From the NCBI GenBank assembly GCA_032690845.1, contig CM064425.1, positions 36,668,240 through 36,732,239 of the forward strand: a DNA stretch of 64,000 bases. Reading direction: 5' to 3'. Positions 56,165 to 64,000 of the stretch are shown here, piece after piece. The notes under the pieces were generated by a model. That model saw only the letters and a list, made by a program, of their open reading frames with translations, did not search any database and was not told the DNA's origin. This stretch comes from Eleusine coracana subsp. coracana (lineage: Eukaryota; Streptophyta; Magnoliopsida; Poales; Poaceae). The translations under genes were made by a program, and so were the position numbers. Numbering within the stretch: position 1 is the stretch's first letter; each line of letters starts with the position of its first letter.

Positions 56165-58546
56165 CGCCATCCCATTGATGAATCCCCTAAGGTATAAAGC
56201 TTTTAAATGCTGATGCTTAGATTCATCTGGCCTATCAAACACTGCTTGTTGTGGATCAAATATCAGCTGTGCTGAACTCCCTTCATCAGCAAACACTTCT
56301 TCTTCTTCCAAGGCCATGAACTCTTGCGGCAACATCATCACCATACTCACTACAACACTTGACACCTGTACTTGTGATTTCACCTTTGACCTCCAGACAT
56401 TCTTTGGTGGCTGATCATCTTCTTCATCATAATAATATTTGCCAGCCCTTATTTGTCTGCACTGCATTCTCTGCACTCTGTGCATCTGGCTTCTAGAAAA
56501 AATGCCAGATGGACACCATTGATCATTTTGTTCTTGCTCCTGCATCTCTTCATCGACTTCTTTGTCAAACTTGGCCTCTTCACCCACCTTTTTTGTTCAA
56601 AGTCGATCAAACGCAGGGACCCTATGATATCGATCGGCTAAACCCACTATCAACTCTTTAGAATCATTTGCACGATATTGGTGCCAATGACCTGTTGTAG
56701 CTTCTCTATACATCTGCTTCGCACGTCTATTACATCTAGGACAGTTGTCGATTGACGGCAGTTTCATGTTGTTATCCCAGTAGTATTAAAAAAAAGGGCA
56801 CTCCCAATGTGGATCGAACTATGATTCCTTTACTTCTCTGTCCCTCTTTTTCTGATATCGCTTAGTAAAGGCTTCAACAATATTGATACTAGCCATACTG
56901 ACATTTGTTGGGAAAGGATGTCCATCTATCTTCATTGCACCTTTGGTAAATTTTATTTTACCCTACTCGATTGCCATCTGAATCTGCCTCCTAAAAACTT
57001 TGCAATCATTAGTATTATGAGACGACGAATTATGCCACTTGCAATACCTCTTCGTCTTCAAATCTTCGGCAGGCAGGATCACATGGTTACGTGGCAATTC
57101 AATATGTTTCTCCTGTAGAAACATATCAAATATTTTATCGGCCTTGATATCAAAATCGTATTTTTCTTCTGGCTCATCCTGCTTCACCAATGGGCACGAC
57201 AACACATTCTTGTTTGTAGTCCATTCAGCCATATCGACCTCTTCAGCTTCTTCATTGGACTCAGATTCATAATCATTATAGTTGACTTGAATCGGCCTTG
57301 ATCGTGCCCCCCGAATCAGATTCTCCTGCATCGACACCTTCTGCACTAACTGGGAAAGGCTCTCAAATTCATCCGAAGGAAACTTCTCTCTTAGCGGTGC
57401 AACTAGACCATTTAATGCTATTTCTGTCATCTGATTATTAGTCAATTGTAGGTTGAAATACTTGTTGCGCACATCTCTAAATCTCTACACATAATCATGT
57501 ACACACTTCCCAGCCTTTTGCCTCACAGCAATTAAGTCGGACAACCTCAACTCTCTAGTCTCAGCAAAGAAGTACTTATAGAATTTTTGTTCAAGATCGA
57601 CCCAAGTAATAACTGAATTTGGGGGCAACGATGCGAACCAATAAAACGCTAATCCAGACAATGATAATCGAAATAACCTGATTTTCAATGCTTCAGTATT
57701 ACCAACTTCTCCACATTGTACTGAAAATCGGCTGATATGCTCAACAGTGGTAGTACTACCTTGTCCAGTAAACTTGGTGAATTCTGGTGGCCTGTATGGA
57801 CTCGGCATAGGTATCAAATCATAACTCCGCGGATATGAGGGTCGATACATCTATGTTCGCTATTTCGGCTTTAGTCCAAACTATTCCCTCGTTACCTCAG
57901 CAATCTTCATAGCCCAATCATCGGTTGGCACATTAACATTTGGGATAGTCGATGCAGGACCAGATGCTGGCGTTGGTGAGCCAAAATTAACAACTGTATG
58001 TTGGCCTCCTAATTCTCCTGGCAGATAAGTTGATGATGGCATCCCAAATATACTAGGCTCAACATTGGGCGCAGTGCTATATGTGACATTTGGTTTTGTT
58101 ACTTCTTGTCTGTAATGTTGTGGCTGTGTTTGTGGAGTAGTCCTTTGTAATATTATCCTCCGAGGTGTTCTTCCCAATGTACCACCATCAACGCTCTTCA
58201 GAGGTGGAGTATCCTCAGAAGGAGATGTCCTTGAACCCGTAATGGGATCTGACGTGCTCACACTTGGCTACTGTGGACTGGATGTTCCTATTTTAGGCCA
58301 ATGAGTATCCGCACATACGCGGAAATATACCAGCCCACGAGGTGAATCTTCATATAAGCACCCCTCCATAGTCTAAATGATCAAGGTCCTCAATGTGTTA
58401 ACCAATACAGGTGACTGGTTAATTAATGCATTGTGTATAGCTGTATGAATCACATTGTTCAGAGCTGCCTCATCGACAACTTCCATTGGCTTGTTGGTGA
58501 ATGATTCTTTTGTTCCATCTTCAATCAAGGCGGCAACTGGTAACAT
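56165..58546 (-). pseudogene. Element G gag
   Basis: Likely start MLPVAALIEDGTKESF at 58546. A Pro/Thr-rich N-terminal region (57881-58261) leads to the gag domain PPEFTKFTGQGSTTTVEHISRF, FRLSLSGLAFYWFASLPPNS, LEQKFYKYFFAETREL (57600-57800), then VRNKYFNLQLTNNQMTEIAL and a CCHH-like finger CKWHNSSSHNTNDC near 57010. It continues with an MDK-type acidic linker to about 56165. Stops at 58373, 57881, 57485 and 56963 and a frame change in an A run near 56785. Confidence 0.82.
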
Positions 58547-58570
58547 TCCTTTCCGAACGATCTTGCCATG

Positions 58571-58699
58571 CGTGCCAAAAAGCGTGTTGCCTCCATAGTC
58601 TTTCCGAAAGATTGTCGTCTTTTGGCATTCCGAGTTCAGACATGTTGTAGATCCTTGGAGTTCTTTGGTCCCACCAGGCGTGCCAAAAAGCGTGTTGCC
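58571..58699. repeat. LTR-end repeat in the G leader
   Basis: A 21-bp exact repeat (CGTGCCAAAAAGCGTGTT plus GCC) at 58571-58591 and 58679-58699, offset 108 bp. The right copy is the edge of the 5' LTR and the left copy is in the leader/gag start. Confidence 0.85.
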
Positions 58700-59873
58700 G
58701 AAACCGAAACCGGGGCGTGCCAGTCGATTTTCCTTGCAAATCGACAAAGAAAACAAATGTTCAGATTCCACGAGTCACCGGCCAAGGACAGGCCGATGAA
58801 GAAAGCCGATGATCACTATTAGTGAAAACCAGCCGATAGCTATAAATAATAAATAATATTAAAATAAACTAATCGGCTGATTCATATCGACTTATCAGCA
58901 AATCAATAAATTATTATAATATACAACATAAATGCTGCCGATAGGAATCAAACTAAAAGAACAGGGTTGATGGACTTATGATAGATATGCTAAACATGCT
59001 CTGTTGATTTAAGGCATATTTGCAATACCACCTATCAGATCTATCGACTTAGCACCTATTAATAGGCAGAGTTCTGTGCATGATTACTAAATCGATTGAA
59101 CCGTGATAATCTATCGGCTAAACATCCCGATAGAACTCTATCGACTCTACCTATAAACGACTCGAACCTAGCCTTATCAACCCAGCAAGAGATCAACACT
59201 GATGCAACCTTGCTGATTCGAACAGATCAAACCTAATCGAGATAGTGTTCAAACATGGTAAATAGAGCTAGATTCAAGCTATTTATAGATAAAATCAACA
59301 GAGTGACTCGAGTAAAATATCTAAACTATACTCATAAATCCTCCTAAAAATTGCAATAGATTGGGCTCAGCCAAGACAATATTGCAATCAAAAGTCGATA
59401 GAATAAGCACAATAAAGATCTAATTACCAGATAACTAGCAATCATAACGATAACGACTAGAATATCAAACAAATGAGAAAGTTCTAGTTGAGATTGATAG
59501 AATTACCGAGGTTGACTAATCCAAGTCTCTCACCGAGATCGGAGCCGATGCAGCCCGCGCGAGACGAGGATTTCGTCGAGCAGGAAAGGTTGGCGATGCG
59601 CCGAATTGTATTAAGTGAAGGTGTTTTTTTTTGTACAGACTCTATTACATATTTATAACCCCATGCAAGAGGTTCTGATCCGATACGGTCAGGACTCTCA
59701 AAACTGACTCGATCTATTTCTAAACAAACTCTGAACTAAAATTAGAAAAAAAAAATAAAATAAATCTATTGAGCCCACTTTATTTCCTTCGGCCACTGAA
59801 CTTCGCTAATCTCCAACTGATTCTTGCCTTCGCACCGCTGACCGCTGGGACTGGTCAAAATTCGATGTCAAAA
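58680..59873 (-). repeat. Element G 5' LTR
   Basis: Matches 50070-51396, shorter near the leader side (about 130 bp less). The outer end reads GATGTCAAAA against GGTGTCAACA in the other LTR. TATA at 59650-59657 (minus). Confidence 0.87.
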
Positions 59874-59878
59874 CATTC

Positions 59879-60080
59879 ATACCATTCTCTTGGAGCTTGC
59901 TTAAGCCCATAGAGCGCCTTATGGAGTTTATAACCATGGATAGGATACTTAAGGTCTTCAAAGCCCGGTGGTTTCTCCACATACACTTCTTCCTTGATTG
60001 GTCCATTGAGGAATGCACTTTTCACGTCCATTTGGCATAACTTAAAATCATTGTGAGTCACAAAAACAAGTAATATTCCA
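59879..60080 (-). pseudogene. Element F pol, RT 5' piece
   Basis: Copia RT VTHNDFKLCQMDVKSAFLNGP, EEVYVEKPPGFE and ALYGLKQAPREWYE, cut at 59879 by G. Directly upstream (60085-60096) the sequence turns into LTR, so gag, protease, integrase and the RT start are deleted. In phase with 50064 downstream. Confidence 0.88.
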
Positions 60081-60094
60081 ATTGATTCATGTCA

Positions 60095-61419
60095 TGCAAG
60101 ATAGAAAAGTAGATCGAGCGATTAAAACTTCAAACTAGTGCAAGGCAAGCTAGGAACAATTGATTACAAGCTAGAGGAAGCTGTAGATAAAAGGAAATAA
60201 ACTAGCATGCAACCTACGCAAGTTAATTTAAGAAATATGAAGCAACCCCTAACTAGCAATAATAAGATCAAGAACAAGTAAAAGAAGGGCAAGTAATAAA
60301 GCACACAAGAGACATGAGATTCTTCACTGAAGTTTAGCTCCACAAAGAAGCCTACGTCCCCATTGAGGGATCCACAAAGGAGCGGGTCTCTTTCAACACT
60401 AAACCTATCCAAGTGATCACAAAGATCAAAGATGGTGTTCCACTAGCAACTCCACAGAGGAGGGGTCAATAAAAACTTCCTGAGGCGTCACCACACGAGT
60501 TGGGAGCTCAACGAGCACATCTAACCATCTAGGGGATGAATCCCCAAGAGTAACAAACACAAGAGTTGTCGGCGGTGAGAAAGAACCAAGTGCTCAAGAG
60601 GATGGAAGCTTGGAGGAGTAGTAGCACTTCGATCTTCTCTCAATCCCTTCACAAATCAAGATTGGAAGCAAGGGAGGAGAGTTGGGGAGAGCAAAGTGAG
60701 CTTGAGAGTGTTTTTGAGTGGAATGAGTGACCCCACGGCCAAAGGGCGAGATGGGGTTCTATTTATAGCCCATGGAGAAAAAGAGTCGTTTGGGGGAAAT
60801 ATTCAAATTTGTATCGGACAAGTCCGATGGTCATCGGACAAGTCTGACGAATCAAAGTGGCACGGTTACTGGAGTACGACAGACATGCCCGATGCCTCGG
60901 TACAAGTCTTGTCCACTAGACAAGTCCCATGTCCGATGACACAAGGTGGCAGGGGTACTGGAGTCCGATTGAGATGTCCGACACGTCGGACTTTCCTCAG
61001 GTCATCGGACAAGTCCCATGTCCGACGGCCCAGAGTGGCAGTTCTACTGGAGTCCGATGGACTTGTCTGACACGTCAGACAAGTCCGATGAAGAACCCCT
61101 GGAAAAGAGTATTTGGCTGGGAAATGGAATTTAAGCACTTAGTTCACCTTCGCTTCACACTTTTGTGTCCCTCTTAATAGTACGACTTATCCTATACTCA
61201 AGAATTAAAATGAAAGATCCATGAACTTCATTCTTGAGCATATTTTGAATTTCAACTTTGAAGCACTTTTCGATCTTTTTTTCTCCCCTTTTTTTATATA
61301 CATTTAATCATCAAACTTTGGACCATTATTTACACATATTCTTATTAAAAGATTAGTCCTTTCTTAATTGTATTGATGCTAATCACCAAAATAAAATTAG
61401 GGGCCTAGATGCACTTTTA
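60095..61419 (-). repeat. Element F 5' LTR, truncated at its 3' (U5) end
   Basis: Matches 44750-46091 of the 3' LTR; about 135 bp of U5 (equivalent to 44613-44748, with the G run) and the primer site are missing. Outer end GATGCACTTTTA against GATGCACTTTCA (C to T). TATA at 60760-60767. Palindromic array at 60820-61090. Confidence 0.9.
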
Positions 61420-61850
61420 GCTATAGGTGCAGCTGCTGACCTATTGTAGTTCTTCACAATAGCCGCATCAACATTGATTTTCGAGAAGCCAGTCGGTGGA
61501 GGGATCCACTTGGTAGGGGACTTTGGAATTGCCTCCTCCGGTTTAACAGATCTTTGTTTTGCCAACAACCACTCCACCAACTATGGGTAGATAGAGGACT
61601 TTGGAAATGATTATCATGGATGACCATTCTCTCTGCATGCGGGATAGCCCATAATCTCACCACAACACGAGTCACCTCTTGGTGCGTAAGAGATTTCATA
61701 ACTACTGCTAGCAAAGTGTTAAAAAGCTCTAGGATATCTAGGTGTAGACCAGGTGGGTTAAACTCGGTAGATGGCATACCTTTGCCTATCATTGCTGTTG
61801 TCAGGGCAATGAGTATTGCTCGCCATTGCAAGCTATGGCACTAGCGACGA
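61420..61850 (-). pseudogene. LINE-type RNase H region, N-terminal part
   Basis: Minus strand reads EVTRVVVRLWAIPHAERMVIHD, NHFQSPLSTHS, then after a frame change KWIPPPTGFSKINVDAAI, the usual linker and start of the RVT_3 RNase H domain in plant LINE ORF2. Continues in phase at 44607 after removal of F. The frame changes near 61580. Probably a 5'-truncated, reverse-oriented LINE remnant. Confidence 0.82.
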
Positions 61851-62090
61851 GGACGATGCAAAGAGGCTCGTTAATGGCGGCTGCCAGCATGGCGGCGGTC
61901 TTGATGGTGCTTGCCGGTAGGGCATCCGGTCGCTGGCAGCACCGCCCTCTGGATTGATCTCGGGTTTGAAGGTGGGGAAACAGTGGCAGTGTCAAACCTT
62001 GTATTGTGTTCCATGTCATCCCCACCTCCCTTTTATAGAGCTGCGCGATGGGGACCCATCAGCCTTGTCTTGGACAGGACGCTCCCGATC
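61851..62090 (-). other. Flank between RNase H remnant and CACTA end, with minus-strand TATA-like signal
   Basis: 240 bp of moderately GC-rich DNA. The minus strand has CTCTATAAAAGGGAGG (TATAAAA at 62031-62037) and a downstream ATG at about 61891 in a CCGCCATGCTGGCAGCC context. No protein family recognised. Confidence 0.35.
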
Positions 62091-62543
62091 CACTACTAGA
62101 TTTTCCCCCTAATACAACGCAGGAAATATGTTGCAATATGCCCTTTCAGGGTGCAATAGCCGCAATTACTCCCAAACAGTTTCGTAAAACATTGCTGCAA
62201 TAGGTCAAGTGGTATTAGCCTTCAACCACGAATGCCTTTTGTTGGTTGCAACTGTTTTTCTATTACAACACAATGCAGCGTTGCAACTAGCATCTAAAGG
62301 CGTGTTCGTGTTGGTTGCAAATTATCCTATTGTGATGCACGTGATGTTGCCAGAGATTCAATTGCATCGTACCCATCGCGTTGCACTGTGTAAATTCGTG
62401 CATTGCAAATGATTTTATTGCTACACTCTGGTTTCGGTTGTTATAGAGCAAGCACCTCTATTGCCACTTTAGTGTTTCGGTTGCGATAAGTGGTCATCTC
62501 TGTTACCACGAAGTTGATTTCAGTGCCATAGATGGTGTCCGCT

Positions 62544-62709
62544 ATTGCCACCAGATTTGGTTAGTTGCTAGAGGTCGACACTCTTTTACCACCAAACGTG
62601 TGTGGAGGCTATAGGTGGAGCACTATATTGCCACCATATTTGCTTAGTTGCTAGAGGTCGACATTCTATTACCACCAAACGTGTGTGGAGGCTATAGATG
62701 GAGCACTAT
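62544..62709. repeat. 83-bp tandem repeat in the CACTA subterminal region
   Basis: Two units beginning ATTGCCACCA at 62544 and 62627 and a partial third from 62710. Each holds GTTGCTAGAGGTCGACA and ACCACCAAACGTGTGTGG. Confidence 0.88.
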
Positions 62710-63548
62710 ATTGCCACCAAACCTGAGTGGTTGTTAGATGTGATCACCTATATTGCTTTGTAAATGTTTGCATAGGTAAAATTTCATCTCTCTATTACCA
62801 CCATAATAGTGTGTTGCTACATGTGGAACTTCGTATTGCCACGACCCCTGTGAAACCGGAAAAGCTGGGTTGCGATAGGATGAATTCTCATTTGCCACGT
62901 ATGATTTTGGTAGCTATTGCCACCTGTCCATTATGCCACGTTTAATTATTTGTATCACCAATTTTCAAAACAATATAATATAGGATCAATCATAATTATG
63001 CATTCATCATTCATGAAAACAAGATTAATTCAACCATTCATTGTACAATTACATGACACACGTAGTACTGAAATAGTTACAAGTATGCGACACCAGATTG
63101 TTTGAACACACACATATATTAGGCTAATTTGACAAGAACTAGATAATAAGTTAATCATGAGCAAAGAAACACCCATCACTTGTTCCCTCCATTTGAACTG
63201 CCTTAATTACCTGAAAAGAAAGAATAACATTTTTATCATGAAAGTAATCTGAATTTATGAGTAAGAGGAAACAACAGCAGGCAGTAAACCAAAATTCCAC
63301 CTGTCTTTTTGCCGCCCTTTCATTTCTTTAAAGCATTATCCCTTAGCTGTTTTGTAGTAACGAATGTCACCCGTGTCGTATTTGCAGCTGTCATATTTGT
63401 AGCTGTACTTCTTGTAGTCTGAGCGTCGTTTGCCCTTGATATACCATCGACTTCAGAATGCACTGGGTTGGTTCGAGTGTTTTCCTAGGAACAAAAAAGT
63501 TTGAAGGAAATAATGAGGCGCCATTTTGTTTAGTATCTGATGATAGCA
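62710..63548 (-). other. CACTA subterminal and 3' untranslated sequence
   Basis: AT-rich, with more ATTGCCAC-type short repeats to about 62930, then no recognisable structure up to the stop codon at 63549. Confidence 0.5.
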
Positions 63549-63978
63549 CTAAAAGCTTGTTAATTCACAAACAACCTGATCTAAAGGGACCTCATATTGT
63601 GTGGTTGGCTCAACTACTTGAGTATTCGTGTTTGTTGTAGGTGCCGCCACCTCTGCCACTTGAGTGGCATTGTTGTTTGCCTGGACAGATGTTGGTTGGA
63701 GAATCTATGAAACATGCAGACAAGTAGATATAGTACCTAAGGAAAAATAGGCATTCAAAAATTGGCTTGACTAGTACCTGCTCAAATGTTGTCTGTCCAT
63801 GTGCTGCTTGCATCATCGATAGGAACTCTTGCCTAAGCGTTTGTAAATCAGCCTCCCTTGCCTTTTTCAGCTCATCAATCTGTCGTGCATGTTCTATCCT
63901 TTCTGCTTCCCTCTCAGCTTCATATGTGGTCATTTGTTCATGTAGCTTACCAAATGATTCCATGAGCTCCAGGTGTTC
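63549..63978 (-). CDS. CACTA accessory protein, last two exons (partial)
   Basis: Exon at 63978-63778 (open from after a TAG at 63981) encodes a charged coiled coil (EQMTTYEAEREAERIEHARQ, IDELKKAREADLQTLRQEF, LSMMQAAHGQT). Donor AG|GTACTAG at 63778/63777 and acceptor TTTCATAG|ATTC at 63705/63704 define a 73-bp phase-0 intron. The last exon 63704-63549 encodes 51 residues (ILQPTSVQANNN..., CELTSF) and a stop. C-terminal coiled coils of this kind are typical of the En/Spm-type second protein (PTTA/TNPA-like). The upstream exons lie beyond 64000; the TAG at 63981 may be a nonsense mutation or intron sequence. Confidence 0.55.
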
Positions 63979-64000
63979 CTAATGTAGTTGCACCTCCACA

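Larger units (their letters stand above)
50070..59873 (-). mobile_element. Element G: Tat-type Ty3/gypsy element nested in F
   Basis: 9.8 kb with identical CATTC on both sides (50065-50069 and 59874-59878). LTRs at 50070-51396 and about 58680-59873, gag 58546 to about 56165, protease, RT, RNase H, a second (archaeal-type) RNase H and integrase ending at 52408, then about 1 kb of 3' non-coding DNA. The dual RNase H, the integrase pattern without chromodomain and the long 3' region are marks of the Tat lineage. Several frameshifts and stops, and a lost RT Asp, make it inactive. Youngest layer of stack 2. Confidence 0.9.
44613..61419 (-). mobile_element. Element F: SIRE/Maximus-like Ty1/copia element with internal deletion
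   Basis: Insertion flanked by identical GCTAT (44608-44612 and 61420-61424). In element direction: truncated 5' LTR (61419-60095), part of RT, nested element G, rest of RT and RNase H (to 49011), non-coding spacer, an accessory ORF (48148-46590), polypurine tract and full 3' LTR (46091-44613). Gag, protease, integrase and the start of RT are absent: the LTR joins RT directly near 60085-60096. The LTR start TGAAAGTGCATCTAGGCCCC is typical of SIRE/Maximus copia elements in grasses. Removing F plus one duplication copy restores the RNase H frame. Confidence 0.9.
62091..64000 (-). mobile_element. CACTA-like DNA transposon, 3' end (continues beyond the window)
   Basis: Starts with CACTACTAGATTTTCC, which fits CACTA termini in grasses, followed by about 850 bp rich in short repeats (TTGCAATA, ATTGCCACC), as in CACTA subterminal regions. 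Further in lie the last exons of a coiled-coil ORF on the minus strand. The other terminus and the target duplication are outside the window, so the assignment is moderate. Confidence 0.6.

Noticed and set aside
50870..59500. Possibility that the G LTRs belong to two different elements because lengths differ by about 130 bp
   Set aside because: The perfect CATTC duplication and in-phase copia RT across the insertion show one element; the difference lies near the leader-side end.
1..64000. tRNA, rRNA or snoRNA genes
   Set aside because: No cloverleaf or conserved RNA gene motif was recognised; the tRNA-like words are primer binding sites.

Overview
This is plant nuclear DNA from a grass (Poaceae; the species cannot be told from the window). 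I find no intact host gene. Almost everything is transposable-element sequence in two nested stacks, followed by the edge of a DNA transposon. The main clues are the element types: chromovirus-type Ty3/gypsy elements with chromodomains and initiator-Met primer sites, Tat/Athila-type gypsy elements, a SIRE/Maximus-like copia element whose LTR starts TGAAAGTGCATCTAGG, an L1-type LINE with a zf-RVT tail, and a CACTA end.

Stack 1 (1-44165). An old LINE (1-692 and 41355-44165) was split by element A, a Tekay/Del-like gypsy element (+ strand, 693-41349, LTR about 4.05 kb). The 5' LTR of A was then filled by three more elements. B is a second Tekay-like element on the - strand (1275-12811). C is a chromovirus of CRM/Reina type on the - strand (about 12812-18414) that has lost integrase. 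D is a Tat/Athila-like element on the + strand (18452-28531, perfect CTCTA target duplication) with gag-protease and a second ORF but no RT, RNase H or integrase. The coding region of A follows at 32761-37251 and its 3' LTR at 37301-41349. If A and one 5-bp duplication are removed, the LINE reading frame continues in phase.

Stack 2 (44210-61850). A LINE-type RNase H reading frame on the - strand (61850-61420, then 44612-44210) was split by copia element F (44613-61419, perfect GCTAT duplication). The RT of F was split by Tat-type gypsy element G (50070-59873, perfect CATTC duplication). Both interruptions are in phase. From 62091 to the right edge lies the 3' end of a CACTA-like element with the last two exons of a coiled-coil ORF.

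Every element is damaged and probably immobile. A and B kept a single frame through gag-pol and decayed almost only by C-to-T/G-to-A nonsense changes. C, D and G also have frameshifts. B has lost the promoter half of its 5' LTR, C its integrase, F its gag-protease-integrase block, and G an RT catalytic aspartate.

The most unusual signals are: (1) about 36 copies in D of a 16-bp palindrome (TGCGCCGATCGGCGCA and variants), mostly in pairs 20-21 bp apart, in the LTRs just upstream of the TATA box, in coding sequence and upstream of the second ORF; (2) an analogous but different paired motif (TCGGACAAGTCCGA type, also about 20 bp apart) just upstream of the TATA box in the unrelated copia element F; (3) an extra ORF in B, upstream of gag, whose N-terminus resembles the histone H3 tail; (4) a + strand TATA box inside the non-coding 3' region of G, in the place where Tat elements can carry antisense ORFs.
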